Notes: generated by a model not told the origin, from the sequence alone. A stretch of 39,083 nucleotides of DNA from JANPLG01 sp964609085 (GCA_964609085.1 CAZSRZ010000046.1:1-39083); one strand, 5' to 3'; numbered from the stretch's first letter, positions 1 through 8,857 are shown. Translations and numbers: made by a program.

Positions 1-1
1 G

Positions 2-64
2 TGCTTCGGCATGGGCTGCATCCCGGCGCTGACGCGCTCGGCTCTGTACGGGGGTGGCTGCTGA
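2..64 (+). CDS. possible C-terminal tail of an upstream gene
   Basis: An open frame enters from the left edge and ends at a TGA at 62-64 after about 20 codons (Cys/Gly-rich end, ...YGGGC). It is too short to identify. It could be the 3' end of a real gene, since the next gene starts about 70 bases later on the same strand, or it could be chance. Confidence 0.25.
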   Translation, partial: CFGMGCIPALTRSALYGGGC

Positions 65-134
65 GTCCGGAGGCGGGGTGCTCGGGTGGAGGATTTGCGG
101 CTCCGAGCGCGAACGGACCCGGGGGGAGATCCTC

Positions 135-1562
135 ATGCCCAGGATGAGCCGACGGTCGGCGTTGGCGCTGGCGGCCGCTGGCGCCCTGGAGACGGCGAGA
201 ACTCGGGCCGATGCGGCCGAATGGCGGGCCGGGCCCTACCTGCTGCTCGATCGGTCGCTCGTCGATCCCGGCTCCGGAGCCGTGCGGCTGGTTACTCCGC
301 CATCCCGGCTGCCTGACCCCATCGTGACCGGCCAGGAGGACGGCTGCTTCCAGCCGTACGTCACCGTGATCCGTGACCCGCGTACCCGTCGCTTCCGGAT
401 GTGGTACGGCACGCCTCGGACGCCGATGAATGGCAGCGAGTCCAGCCTGGCGACCATCGACTCGGAGGACGGCATCCACTGGCAGCGGCCGCATCGGGTG
501 CTGCGTGACCCGGCCCCCATTCAATTCGGCGCCAGTGTGCTGGACGAGGGCCCCGAATTCCCTGATGCCCGACGCCGTTACCGTTACGGGTGGTGGAAGG
601 ACGGCGGACTCCAGATCGCGACCTCGGCGGATGGGCTGGAGTGGACGCCGCTCGTGCCTGGCGTGGTGCTTCCCCACAACCACGACATCAATGCCATCGA
701 TTGGGATCCGATCCGCAAGCGCTATCTGGCGTTCGTGTCTTTCGTGCCAGGCGACGGACCGGCCAGGGGCCTGCGTATGCCCCACGAGAGCGTCAGCGAC
801 GATCTGATCCGCTGGCGGCAACCCTGGCAGGTGGTGCGGCCCGACCCCGACGCAACTCTCGAGAAGGGTGAGACGCAGTTCTACTGCATGGCCGGCGCGC
901 TCGCGCGGGGTGAGCTGCTGATCGCCCTGGTGAAGGTGCTCCGCGACGACCTGAATTGCGAGGCGGGCAAGACCGCTCGCGAACTCCGCGACCCGGGTCG
1001 CCCCTTCGCTGGCCTGGGGTACACCTGTGTCGCCTACAGCCGCGACGGCGAGACGTGGGAGCGCGAGACCCAGCCGTTTCTTGACCGCAACCCCCTGCCC
1101 GGAACCTGGGACCGGGCGATGGCCTGGGGGGATGACCAGCTCCTTGTCGGCGACTTCACCTACGTTTACTACGGCGGCTATCGCTGGGGTCACAAGGCGG
1201 AGCGTTTCAGTGGTCGCCAGATCGGCTTCGCCCAGATGCCCCGCGATCGCTACGTTGCCTATGTCGCCGGGGCAGAACCTGCCCTGCTTCGCACCACCGC
1301 CCGCCGCCTCGGCACGAGCGTGCAGTTCACGGTCAACGCAACGGTCGATCCGACGGAGGGGGAGCTCCGCGCCCGTGTGCTCAATGACGAGGGCAAACCG
1401 ATCGCGGGGTTCGATTTCCCGGACTGCCGCCCCGTTCGCGGGGATCGCGTCAATCACCCGCTGGCCTGGTCCGGGCAGAACGCGTCGCTCCGCGCAAAAA
1501 CCGTCCGCCTGGAGTTCAACCTCCGGCATGCCCGTCTGTACGCCTTTGATGTGCTCGGCTGA
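135..1562 (+). CDS. secreted beta-propeller protein, glycosyl hydrolase-like (GH43/GH32 fold)
   Basis: Predicted exported protein of about 475 residues. The ATG at 135 is preferred over the longer frame from 54 because a purine-rich GGGGGGAG site lies just upstream and the protein then begins with a twin-arginine-like leader (MSRRSALALAAAGALE). The body has recurring propeller-type strands, including a VTVIRDPRTRRFRMWYGT-like blade followed by a 'DSEDGIHW' blade and later 'YSRDGETWER', as in five-bladed glycosidase-like proteins common in Planctomycetota and Armatimonadota. These families act on or bind polysaccharides, but no catalytic triad could be assigned by eye, so hydrolase activity is an inference. 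The last ~100 residues look like a beta-sandwich accessory domain. It may be transcribed alone. Confidence 0.75.
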   Translation: MPRMSRRSALALAAAGALETARTRADAAEWRAGPYLLLDRSLVDPGSGAVRLVTPPSRLPDPIVTGQEDGCFQPYVTVIRDPRTRRFRMWYGTPRTPMNGSESSLATIDSEDGIHWQRPHRVLRDPAPIQFGASVLDEGPEFPDARRRYRYGWWKDGGLQIATSADGLEWTPLVPGVVLPHNHDINAIDWDPIRKRYLAFVSFVPGDGPARGLRMPHESVSDDLIRWRQPWQVVRPDPDATLEKGETQFYCMAGALARGELLIALVKVLRDDLNCEAGKTARELRDPGRPFAGLGYTCVAYSRDGETWERETQPFLDRNPLPGTWDRAMAWGDDQLLVGDFTYVYYGGYRWGHKAERFSGRQIGFAQMPRDRYVAYVAGAEPALLRTTARRLGTSVQFTVNATVDPTEGELRARVLNDEGKPIAGFDFPDCRPVRGDRVNHPLAWSGQNASLRAKTVRLEFNLRHARLYAFDVLG

Positions 1563-1730
1563 CGCGACACCGTCGACACAGGTCCCCGGATCGCCATCGC
1601 CAGGTTAGGCGGAGCCAGGAGATCGGCGAAGGCAGGATTCCCTGCGCGCTATACTGCCGTCGGATGTACAAACGGGGCAGTTGTCGGGGCGGGAGTGCCT
1701 CCCCGAGCCATCGTAGTCGGGAGGTGAGTG

Positions 1731-2432
1731 ATGAAGGGTTGGCGTGTTAGCTCGATCCTGGTCGGTGCCGTCGTTGCGGCCTCAGGTTTCACCGCCGGAC
1801 CGGCCGCGGGGCAGGGTGCGGGGCTGGCGGACCTCTTGGCTGGGAAGTCCGCCCCGGCCACCATGAAGCTGCGCGAGCTGGGTCCGGCCTGGCAGCGGGT
1901 TACGATCACCGGCCCCGGCGCGGATGAGAGTGGGGCAGGGGGCATCATGGGGATGTACGCGGCGATGTTCAGCATGATGGGCGGCCCGGCGGGTTCTCCT
2001 CAGCAGGCCCATTTCACCCAGGGGAAGCTGATCTCTGTCGGGCCGGAGACGTACCTGGTGACCTACCGGCTGCTCTCGAAGCCCATGGACTTCGCGGCCC
2101 TCATGGCGGCGGGTCAGGGCGCTGATCTGCCGCCGGTGGAGAAGGTGACCGCGGAGTCACCGGTCCATCTCACGCTGATGAACGTGCGGCACATCGCCAC
2201 GATCCGTGAGATCCGGGCGTTCGATCTGGACCGGGAGCTGGCCGATGCGGAGAAGGCCGCGAAGGAAACGGAGGCGATGCGCCGACGGATGATGCAAGGT
2301 CCCCTTGGGGTTGGTGCCGAGCCGCCGGTTGCGGACGTTCCGGACAGTCCGGTGCGCACGGCCCCCGCACCAGCACCTGCCCCGGTCGTGCGCAAACCAC
2401 TCGCCACCAAGCCCGTGCCCAAGCGAAGGTAG
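1731..2432 (+). CDS. secreted protein of unknown function, Pro/Ala/Lys-rich tail
   Basis: A 233-residue protein not recognised as a known family. The ATG at 1731 follows a strong GGGAGG site at 1719-1724; a GTG one codon earlier is possible. It starts with a signal peptide (hydrophobic stretch about residues 7-24, then Ala-Gly-rich cleavage region). A mixed alpha/beta middle follows, with a methionine/glycine-rich patch near residues 70-85 and a charged helical segment near 165-185 (RELADAEKAAKE). The last 30 residues are a Pro-Ala-Lys tail ending KPVPKRR, which could contact peptidoglycan or the envelope. It is convergent with the oxidoreductase gene downstream, with a long hairpin between them. 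Confidence 0.65.
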   Translation: MKGWRVSSILVGAVVAASGFTAGPAAGQGAGLADLLAGKSAPATMKLRELGPAWQRVTITGPGADESGAGGIMGMYAAMFSMMGGPAGSPQQAHFTQGKLISVGPETYLVTYRLLSKPMDFAALMAAGQGADLPPVEKVTAESPVHLTLMNVRHIATIREIRAFDLDRELADAEKAAKETEAMRRRMMQGPLGVGAEPPVADVPDSPVRTAPAPAPAPVVRKPLATKPVPKRR

Positions 2433-2444
2433 CCCCGTCCCAGG

Positions 2445-2481
2445 GAGGCTGCCGCACTGCGCCGCGCCTTGCGGCAGCCTC
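2445..2481. terminator. hairpin between convergent genes
   Basis: Perfect 11-bp inverted repeat, GAGGCTGCCGC at 2445-2455 and GCGGCAGCCTC at 2471-2481, with a 15-base loop. It sits in the 95-bp gap between the genes ending at 2432 (+) and 2528 (-). There is no T-run, so it may be a bidirectional barrier rather than a classical intrinsic terminator. Confidence 0.55.
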
Positions 2482-2527
2482 GCCTCGTCGGATGGTTGAG
2501 CTACGCGCCGGTTGTCGGCCCGCAGGC

Positions 2528-3715
2528 TTAGTCGGACCGGATCCGTTCGAGCGGATGACGGCGATCGACGAGGGGGAGGGGCACCGGACCGCCGCGGAAG
2601 TGGGACGCGTAGACCGCGAGGATCATCTCCAGCGAAGCGCGGCCGTCCGTCAGTGCGCTGAGCGGTTGGGTGTTCGTGTCGATCGCCCGCAGCAGATCGG
2701 CCACCGCCAGGCGGTTCCCCGCCCTGAGTGAGGCGTCCTTCAACGGCTCGGGTTGATCGATCCCGGCGCTGGTGACAGGCTTCCAACTGCCGCGATCGGC
2801 GAACAGAGTCCACGAGGGGTCCTCCAGGATCCAGGCGGGAGGCAGGGTGCCGGTCCCCATCGTGAGGGCACCGCGGGTGCCGTAAAGGCTCAACCCGAAC
2901 CGTTTGCCTGCGCCCTGGCGGGCGCGGCAACTGCCGAACGAAGCCGTGACCCCGTTGGGGAACCCGAACGTCGCGGTGATGGTGTCCCCCGCGAGTGGCC
3001 CCAGCGCCTCCGCCCCCTGCCGGACTTCGGCCGGCGTCACGGGCTTCCCGCCCTGCGTCACCCGTGCGAAGCACCACTCCGGGCTGCCGAGCAGAAGCCG
3101 CATCAGGTCGAACAGATGGTCGCCCAACACCATCATGTCCTCTCCGCCGCCGCGGCTATCTTCCTTTCCCCGGGCGCGCACTTCGAGGATGTCGCCGAGC
3201 CGGCCCTCCGCCAGCAGGGAGCGGACCACGGTGGTACGGGGACTGTAGCGGGTCTGGTGCGTGACGACGACCTTCATTCCGGTACGACCGGCGGCGGCGA
3301 CCATCGCGTCCGCCTCAACCAGGTTTCTGGCGAGCGGCTTCTCGATGAGCACGCCCTTCACCCCGGCCTCGGCGCACGCCAGCAGCATGTCGTGGTGCTG
3401 ATCCGGCCAGCGCGGGGCGATGGCCACCAATTCGGGCTTCTCCTTTCGGAGCATCTCGCGGTAGTCGGCATAGCCCGCCGGTGCGGACAACCGCTGACGG
3501 GCCTGCGCGAGCCCGGGTGCGTCGGCGTCCGCCACCGCCGCGATCCGTACGTTCGGCACATCGAGCCACACGGCATCGAGGTCATGGCCATAGTTCCCGC
3601 GACCGGTGTGGCCGATCACTGCCACGGTGCGGGTTCGATCCGGCTCGGCGACAGCATCCACACGAGCTCCCAGGGCGCTCAATGCCGAGGCGGTGACAAA
3701 GGTGCGGCGATCCAT
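2528..3715 (-). CDS. Gfo/Idh/MocA-family NAD(P)-dependent oxidoreductase
   Basis: A 395-residue dehydrogenase of the Gfo/Idh/MocA superfamily, which oxidises or reduces sugars and inositols with NAD(P). The start is the ATG at 3715, with a GGGAG-type site a few bases upstream. The protein begins with a twin-arginine-like leader (MDRRTFVTASALSALGA), suggesting export of a folded cofactor-bound enzyme. The Rossmann strand and glycine loop follow at about residues 30-45 (VAVIGHTGRGNYG). The family EKP motif is present (VLIEKPLARNLVEAD) around residue 125. The C-terminal half matches the alpha/beta substrate domain, with a Gly-Gly-His-type loop (GGGEDMMVLGDHLFDLMR). The substrate cannot be told from sequence. 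It may be a lone gene; the metal-uptake operon lies upstream on the same strand. Confidence 0.85.
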   Translation of the reverse strand: MDRRTFVTASALSALGARVDAVAEPDRTRTVAVIGHTGRGNYGHDLDAVWLDVPNVRIAAVADADAPGLAQARQRLSAPAGYADYREMLRKEKPELVAIAPRWPDQHHDMLLACAEAGVKGVLIEKPLARNLVEADAMVAAAGRTGMKVVVTHQTRYSPRTTVVRSLLAEGRLGDILEVRARGKEDSRGGGEDMMVLGDHLFDLMRLLLGSPEWCFARVTQGGKPVTPAEVRQGAEALGPLAGDTITATFGFPNGVTASFGSCRARQGAGKRFGLSLYGTRGALTMGTGTLPPAWILEDPSWTLFADRGSWKPVTSAGIDQPEPLKDASLRAGNRLAVADLLRAIDTNTQPLSALTDGRASLEMILAVYASHFRGGPVPLPLVDRRHPLERIRSD

Positions 3716-3801
3716 GACGGGCTCCCAGGAGGCGCTGCCGATGCCTCATACCCGCGCTTTCGGCATCCGGGGGTCGGATGCCTGCTCAGGCTGCCGACCG
3801 G

Positions 3802-5076
3802 CTACCGTTCCGGCAAGGGCGGAATGGGCTTGCCCTGCGGGTCGTGCGTGGGGCGGCTGGCCGCGGCGTCCACCGCGTCGATTAGCGCGGCGTCGAGATG
3901 GTGCTCCACACGATCGGCCGCCGCGTGCAGATGGTCGACCGGGTAGCCGAGCTCACCCAGGTAGCTCTCGTAGACACGGTGCCGGCGCAGCAGCTCGGTA
4001 GCCCGATCCATGCCGATTGCGGAGAGCCGGAATGTGCCGTCGGTTTCCACGACCAGTCCCCGCTCGAGGAGGCGCCTCACCGTTCCTTCTGTCTCGGAAA
4101 GAAGGCGCTCCATCCCGAGTGAGGCGTCGCGGGGCGAGAACCGGTGGCTTCCCAGCTTTTCCTGCTCGCGGCCGGCCCAGAGCAGCAGGTCCTCCTCGGC
4201 GACCCGTCGTCGGAGGCGGGCCTGCGTGACCCGCTTCACGACCACGCCGTGCGACGGTGAGAAGAGCAGGGCGAGGGTGAATAACCCGCCGGCGACCGCA
4301 GCAATGCTGCCGGCCACGGAAGCATCCAGTGTCCGGGCCAGCAGGTAACCCACAGCCGAGGAGAGCACCCCGACCCCGACGGCGATGGCGAGCATGCGTG
4401 CCAGCCGATCGGTCAGGAGATACGCCGTTGCAGCGGGGACCACCAGGAGTGCGACCACCAGGATCGCCCCAACGCTTTCGAAGGCGCCGACGGTGGTAAC
4501 GGAGACCAGTCCCATCAAGAGGTAATGAAAAAAGTTGACACGGATCCCCTGCGACGCAGCCAGCGCGGGGTCGAAGGCGCACAGCTTCAACTCCTTATAG
4601 AAGCTGTAGACGACGGCGAGATTTAGAAGCAGGAGTGCCCCGTTTACCCACGCCGCCCGCGGACCCAGGGCGACGCCACCCACGGTGAGCGTGTCGAAGG
4701 GTGCGAAGATGATCTCGCCCATCAGCACGCAGTCGAGGTCCAGGTCCACTCGGTCGGCGAACCGGGCGACCATCACCACCCCGAGGGCGAAGAGCGCGGT
4801 GAACGTGACGCCGATCGCCGCGTCCCCCTGCACGCCGCCGCGCGAGAGCGCCTGCACGATCACAGAGGTCAGGACACCGACCGCCGCCGCACCCAGGAAC
4901 ATCGGCACCGAGGCTCGGCTATTGGTCAACATGAAGGCCAGCACGATTCCGGGCAGCACCGCGTGGCTGACCGCATCTCCCAACATGGCCAGCCGGCGCA
5001 GCACCAGGAACGAGCCGAGGATGGCGCCGGAACCGGCGACGAGCGCCGCGATGAGAATGATCCAGAGCGCGCTCAT
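3802..5076 (-). CDS. metal ABC transporter permease fused to C-terminal DtxR/MntR-like domain
   Basis: A 424-residue inner-membrane permease of the ZnuB/MntB/TroC-D family. The first ~280 residues hold about eight hydrophobic helices and the family motif LGDAVSHAVLPGIVLAF near residue 33. Family members are normally 270-300 residues. Here about 140 cytoplasmic residues follow. They contain a winged-helix-like segment (TVRRLLERGLVVETDGTFRLSAIG) and a DtxR/MntR-type metal-binding and dimerisation segment (LLRRHRVYESYLGELG, then DRVEHHLD and PTHDPQGKPIP). The last parts closely resemble the operon's own regulator (PTHDPHGDPIP). The His of RRHR and the Glu-His of EHH match MntR metal ligands; Asp replaces the first Glu. 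The ATG overlaps the preceding permease's stop by four bases. It is the last gene of the operon. The extra domain may sense metal and gate transport (inference). Confidence 0.88.
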   Translation of the reverse strand: MSALWIILIAALVAGSGAILGSFLVLRRLAMLGDAVSHAVLPGIVLAFMLTNSRASVPMFLGAAAVGVLTSVIVQALSRGGVQGDAAIGVTFTALFALGVVMVARFADRVDLDLDCVLMGEIIFAPFDTLTVGGVALGPRAAWVNGALLLLNLAVVYSFYKELKLCAFDPALAASQGIRVNFFHYLLMGLVSVTTVGAFESVGAILVVALLVVPAATAYLLTDRLARMLAIAVGVGVLSSAVGYLLARTLDASVAGSIAAVAGGLFTLALLFSPSHGVVVKRVTQARLRRRVAEEDLLLWAGREQEKLGSHRFSPRDASLGMERLLSETEGTVRRLLERGLVVETDGTFRLSAIGMDRATELLRRHRVYESYLGELGYPVDHLHAAADRVEHHLDAALIDAVDAAASRPTHDPQGKPIPPLPER

Positions 5077-6344
5077 ATTGGGTGCACACTCCGAGGCAGT
5101 TCCAACTCCCGGCCGTGGACCTGCAGTAGGCGCTCCAGCTCTCGGACGGAGTCGGCGGAGAGGTGGTGCTCGATCAGATCTGCGTCCCGGTCCACGTGGT
5201 CGGCACCGAAGTGGCCCTCGTGCATCAGGAACATCTCCCAGAGCCGGTGGTTCCGAACCGTTTCGTACGCCAGGTGGAGCCCCCTCTCCGTGAGTCGGGA
5301 GCCGCCTGGTCCGGAAACCACGAGACCTTCCCGCTCCAGCCTGGGGAGGCAGTGGAGGGCATGGATCCCGCCCCGATGGGTCCGCAGCCGTTCCGGGGTC
5401 AGGCTCACGTCCCAGGCTTGCTCGGCTTCGGCGATCTCGTAGAGGGCCCGCAAGGCGTTCTCCCGCGACACCCGCGCTCGCATCCGGACCAGATGCAGCG
5501 CCTTGCCGACCAGCCCGCGGCGGGGAGCGAAGAGGAGCGAGAAGATGAAGAGGCTCGTCGCAGACAACACGATGAGCGGTCCCGTCGGCATCCCGGGAGC
5601 GGCGGCGCTAAGGAGCGTACCCAGCGCACCCGCCGCTGCCCCCATCACTCCGGCGATCCAGACCATCGACGTCAGGCGATCGGTCCAGAACCGCGCCGCG
5701 GCGGCAGGCGTGATCAACATGGCCGCCATCAACACCACACCAACAGCCTGCAACCCCACCACCACCGCCAGCACGATGAGGAGCATCAGCACACCGTCGA
5801 GAACCGCGGTATCGAAGCCGAGCCCCCGCGCGAACCCCGGGTCGAAGCAGAGTAACTTGAACTCCTTGAAGAGGAGCGCCGACAGGCAGCAGACAACGCC
5901 CGCGCTGAGCGCCATCGTGCGGACATCGGAACCGACGAGGGAAGCCGCCTGCCCAAAAATGAACTTGTCCAGCCCTGCCTGGCTTCCCCGGTCGGAGTGC
6001 TGGATGAGGGTCAGCAGGACCACGCCGACGCCAAAGAAGACGCTGAGAACAAGCCCCAGGGCGGCGTCCTCCTTCACGCGGGAGTGGCGGCTAACGGCAT
6101 CGATGCACCAGGCGCCGAAGAGGCCCGCGAACGCTGCCCCCACCAGCAATACCCCGAGGGTGCGGGTCCCCGTCAGGAGGAATGCGATGCAGACCCCGGG
6201 GAGGGCCGCGTGGGCCAGCGCGTCGCCCATCAGGCTGCGGCGCCGCAGCAGGGCAAAGCTGCCGAGCACACCGCTGCTGAGGCCGAGCAGCATGCACCCG
6301 GCCAGCACCCATTGGGCATTCTGGTCGAGCCGTAGACCTCCCAT
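5073..6344 (-). CDS. second metal ABC transporter permease with C-terminal DtxR/MntR-like domain
   Basis: A 423-residue permease paralogous to its downstream neighbour. The N-terminal ~285 residues form the multi-helix membrane domain (LMGDALAHAALPGVCIAFLL near residue 38). The remaining ~135 residues are cytoplasmic. They hold a winged-helix-like stretch (CLPRLEREGLVVSGPGGSRLTERG) followed by a DtxR-type segment (YETVRNHRLWEMFLMHEG, HVDRDADLIEHHLS). The equivalents of MntR His77, Glu102 and His103 are visible, and Asp takes the Glu99 place. The gene starts four bases after the ATPase stop, and its stop overlaps the next permease start in an ATGA. The two permeases probably form a heterodimer, which would present a pair of DtxR-like dimerisation domains on the cytoplasmic face. 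That arrangement is an inference from the fusion. Confidence 0.88.
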   Translation of the reverse strand: MGGLRLDQNAQWVLAGCMLLGLSSGVLGSFALLRRRSLMGDALAHAALPGVCIAFLLTGTRTLGVLLVGAAFAGLFGAWCIDAVSRHSRVKEDAALGLVLSVFFGVGVVLLTLIQHSDRGSQAGLDKFIFGQAASLVGSDVRTMALSAGVVCCLSALLFKEFKLLCFDPGFARGLGFDTAVLDGVLMLLIVLAVVVGLQAVGVVLMAAMLITPAAAARFWTDRLTSMVWIAGVMGAAAGALGTLLSAAAPGMPTGPLIVLSATSLFIFSLLFAPRRGLVGKALHLVRMRARVSRENALRALYEIAEAEQAWDVSLTPERLRTHRGGIHALHCLPRLEREGLVVSGPGGSRLTERGLHLAYETVRNHRLWEMFLMHEGHFGADHVDRDADLIEHHLSADSVRELERLLQVHGRELELPRSVHPI

Positions 6345-6348
6345 CCCT

Positions 6349-7176
6349 CTACCGCCCGATCCGTTTTTCCGGAGTCTGCCGGGCGACCGCCTCCGCCACC
6401 TCGCTGAGTACGTTCAGACGCCCGCCGTAGGTGCGCTGCAGGTTGTCGGGAGTGAACACCGCCTCGGTGGGGCCAATGGCAATCTGACGCATGTTCAGCA
6501 TCAGCACCCAGTTGAAGTACTCTCGGACCGTCTGCAGATCGTGGTGGACCACCAGCACTGTCTTACCCTGCTCCTTCAGCCGGCGCAGCAGGGTCACGAT
6601 CGCCTTCTCGGTGGCGGCATCGACCCCGGCGAAGGGTTCGTCCATGAAGTAGAGCGAGGCGTCCTGCGCCAGAGCTCGGGCGAGGAAGACGCGCTGCTGC
6701 TGGCCGCCGGAGAGGTGACTGATCTGCCGCCGTGCGAAGTCGGCCATTCCCACCTGCTCCAGGCAGTGCAGCGCCAGCTCCCGGTCCGCGGCGCGCGGTC
6801 GGCGGAAGAGCCCCAACTGACCGTAGCGTCCCATCAGCACGACATCCAGGGCATCTGTGGGGAAATCCCAATCCACGGACTCGCGCTGCGGCACGTAGCC
6901 GATCAGCCGCCGCTGTTCAGCGTACGGACGTCCATAGATCTTCACCCAGCCGGAAGCGAGTGCCACCAGGCCCAATGCCGCCTTGATGAGCGTGGACTTC
7001 CCCGCGCCGTTCGGCCCCACAATGCCGACCAGCAAGCCTTCAGGGATGGTGAAGTCGATGTCCCAGAGCACCGGTCGCCGCTGGTAGGCGACAGTGAGGT
7101 CGTGGACCTCCAGGGCCGGGATGGCGGGTGTTCCCGCCGCGGTCGAGGGCGGCGATTGCGCGAGCGTGGCGCTCAT
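6349..7176 (-). CDS. metal ABC transporter ATP-binding protein
   Basis: A 275-residue ATPase of the ZnuC/MntA/TroB class that powers the two permeases. All motifs are visible: Walker A GPNGAGKST (about 54-62), Q-loop GYVPQRES (93-100), signature LSGGQQQR (155-162), Walker B LYFMDEP (175-181) and H-loop VVHHDL (209-214). The 'VDWDFPTDALDVVLMGRYG' stretch after the Q-loop is typical of the Mn/Zn/Fe subfamily. The ATG overlaps the stop of the substrate-binding lipoprotein gene in an ATGA, implying translational coupling. About 20 unstructured Ala/Pro-rich residues precede the domain. Confidence 0.93.
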   Translation of the reverse strand: MSATLAQSPPSTAAGTPAIPALEVHDLTVAYQRRPVLWDIDFTIPEGLLVGIVGPNGAGKSTLIKAALGLVALASGWVKIYGRPYAEQRRLIGYVPQRESVDWDFPTDALDVVLMGRYGQLGLFRRPRAADRELALHCLEQVGMADFARRQISHLSGGQQQRVFLARALAQDASLYFMDEPFAGVDAATEKAIVTLLRRLKEQGKTVLVVHHDLQTVREYFNWVLMLNMRQIAIGPTEAVFTPDNLQRTYGGRLNVLSEVAEAVARQTPEKRIGR

Positions 7177-8123
7177 TTCAATGCCCCGACAATCGTGTCC
7201 ACGTTGCGGCGGACCATTCCGAGATAGGTGCCCTCCTCGGTGCCGGGCTCACCCATGGCATCCGAGTAAAGCGTGCCGCCGATGCGGATCTTGCGACCCC
7301 GGGCCTCGCACCCCGCTACGACGGCCTCGATCGCCCGGTGCGAAACACTGGACTCCACGAATACGGCCTTCACCTCAGCGGCCACGATCTCGTCGATCCG
7401 CCTCTGGATGTCCTTCAGCCCCGCCTCCGTGGCCGTTGAGATGCCCTGAAGTCCGAGCACGCGGATTTTGTAGGCGCGGCCGAAGTAGCCGAAGGCGTCG
7501 TGCGCGGTCACCAGCACCCTCCGGGCTTCGGGGATGGTGGCCAGTTGCTTCCCGCAGTAGGCGTGAAGTTCCTTCAGTTGCTCCCGATAGGCGGTCGCGT
7601 TGGCCTCGAAGGCGGACCGGCCGGAGGGATCGATCTTCGACAGGGCTTCGACAACGGCGGGCAGCGTCTGTTCCCACATGCTGACATCGAACCAGATGTG
7701 CGGATCATAGTGCCCGGCGAATTCGGGTGGCTCGCGCAGCAGTGATGCGTCGACTGTCGAACTCACCGCCACTGTCGGGCGCCCGCTCGAGGCCATCTTG
7801 ACGAAGATGTCGCCCATCTTCCCCTCGAGGTTGAGGCCGTTGTAGAGGATCAGGTCAGCCTCGGCCAGCCGCCGCAGGTCGCCCTCGGAAGCCTTGTAGA
7901 GGTGCGGATCCACCCCAGGCCCCATCAGCGACGTCACCTCCACGCGGTCGCCGCCCACCACCCGGGCGAGATCGCCGACCATGCCGACCGTGGCGGTAAC
8001 GCGAATCTTGCCGCCCGAAACCCGCCCTCCGCCGGGCGTGCAGCCGGTCAAGCTCGCCATCAACAACAGGATCGCCAGGCCCAGGATCGCCAAGCCCGGG
8101 ATCGGTCTGCGCCGGTCAGTCAC
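7173..8123 (-). CDS. metal-binding lipoprotein of the TroA/ZnuA family (ABC substrate-binding protein)
   Basis: A 316-residue periplasmic metal-binding lipoprotein. It starts at GTG (8123), whose four-base overlap with the regulator's stop supports this start. A lipobox (SLTGC, Cys28) follows a hydrophobic leader, so it should be lipid-anchored. The cluster A-I ligands appear as His74 (GVDPHLYKAS), His142 (HYDPHIWFD), His208 (VTAHDAFGYFGRAY) and Asp288 (GTLYSDAMG). A His rather than Glu at the third position resembles TroA/ZnuA more than the Mn-specific PsaA/MntC, so zinc, manganese or iron are all possible. It delivers metal to the downstream ATPase/permease complex. The short His-rich loop typical of ZnuA is absent. 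Confidence 0.92.
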   Translation of the reverse strand: MTDRRRPIPGLAILGLAILLLMASLTGCTPGGGRVSGGKIRVTATVGMVGDLARVVGGDRVEVTSLMGPGVDPHLYKASEGDLRRLAEADLILYNGLNLEGKMGDIFVKMASSGRPTVAVSSTVDASLLREPPEFAGHYDPHIWFDVSMWEQTLPAVVEALSKIDPSGRSAFEANATAYREQLKELHAYCGKQLATIPEARRVLVTAHDAFGYFGRAYKIRVLGLQGISTATEAGLKDIQRRIDEIVAAEVKAVFVESSVSHRAIEAVVAGCEARGRKIRIGGTLYSDAMGEPGTEEGTYLGMVRRNVDTIVGALK

Positions 8124-8794
8124 TGTTGTTCCTCCGGGCTGTCACAGGGAGAGACGAAGACCTGTGCAGCGACCTCCGGCCCGATCGCCCGCTCGGCCCC
8201 ATTTATCGAGACACGGTAGGGTCCGCCGAACGGCTCCACCGCGAGCACCAGCACGGAAGTGGAGGGATAGAGCCCCATCCCACCGAGGTAGCGGAGCAGG
8301 GCGGGATCGCCGTCGTCCACCCGCCGCACCACGGCCGTCCGACCCGGTTCAAGGTCGGTCAGAGGCATGTGCCGGGTCGGATCCAGATAGCCGTCGCGGG
8401 TGGGAATCGGGTCGCCGTGGGGGTCGTGCGTCGGGAAGCCCAACAAGGCGTCGATGCGATCTTCAAACTCTTCCGAGATCACGTGTTCCAGCCGTTCCGC
8501 TTCGTGATCCACCTGGTCCCAGGAGTAGCCGAGGGCCTCCTTGAGGTACAGCTCAAGGAGCCGGTGGTGGCGGATCATCTCCAGCGCGACATTCGTCCCC
8601 GCGGGCGTCAGCGTGACTTCTTGCGTGCGTACGTAGCGCACCAGGTTGAGCTCCTGCAGGCGCTTCACCATCTTCGTTACGGCCGCTGGTGAGACTCCGA
8701 GCCGGTCCGCCAGCACCGAGGGAAGACAGCGTTGACCGCTGTCGGTGAGCTTGAAAATGACTTTCAGGTAGTCTTGAACCGCCGCCCCGTGCAT
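8120..8794 (-). CDS. DtxR/MntR-family metal-dependent repressor with FeoA-like C-terminal domain
   Basis: A 224-residue transcription regulator, first gene of the metal-uptake operon. Domain order is: winged helix (about 1-65; recognition region VSPAAVTKMVKRLQELNLV), metal-binding/dimerisation domain (about 70-135; RHHRLLELYLKEALGY, then EAERLEHVIS and PTHDPHGDPIP), and an SH3-like FeoA domain (about 145-215; LTDLEPGRTAVVRRV... LGGMGLYPSTSVLVL). The Asp of VQDYLK and the later His, Glu, Glu and His match MntR metal ligands; Lys replaces MntR Glu11, as in TroR/SirR-type proteins. It starts at ATG 8794 with a GAGG site. A promoter overlapped by a palindrome lies about 65 bases upstream, suggesting autoregulation of the whole operon. 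Confidence 0.92.
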   Translation of the reverse strand: MHGAAVQDYLKVIFKLTDSGQRCLPSVLADRLGVSPAAVTKMVKRLQELNLVRYVRTQEVTLTPAGTNVALEMIRHHRLLELYLKEALGYSWDQVDHEAERLEHVISEEFEDRIDALLGFPTHDPHGDPIPTRDGYLDPTRHMPLTDLEPGRTAVVRRVDDGDPALLRYLGGMGLYPSTSVLVLAVEPFGGPYRVSINGAERAIGPEVAAQVFVSPCDSPEEQQ

Positions 8795-8857
8795 CCGTCG
8801 CGCCTCGCCGCGGCATCGAGCCTGCGGGCTCCGTCACTCAGGTGTAAACCCGATGAG

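Noticed and set aside
1650..1655. TATACT -10 box upstream of the gene at 1731
   Set aside because: No matching -35 within 16-18 bases; too weak to list as a promoter.
2753..3946. 397-codon plus-strand frame
   Set aside because: Antisense shadow of the Gfo/Idh/MocA oxidoreductase and the end of the permease.
5503..7227. 574-codon plus-strand frame
   Set aside because: Antisense shadow of the permease and ATPase genes, which have clear motifs; long antisense frames are expected at this GC content.
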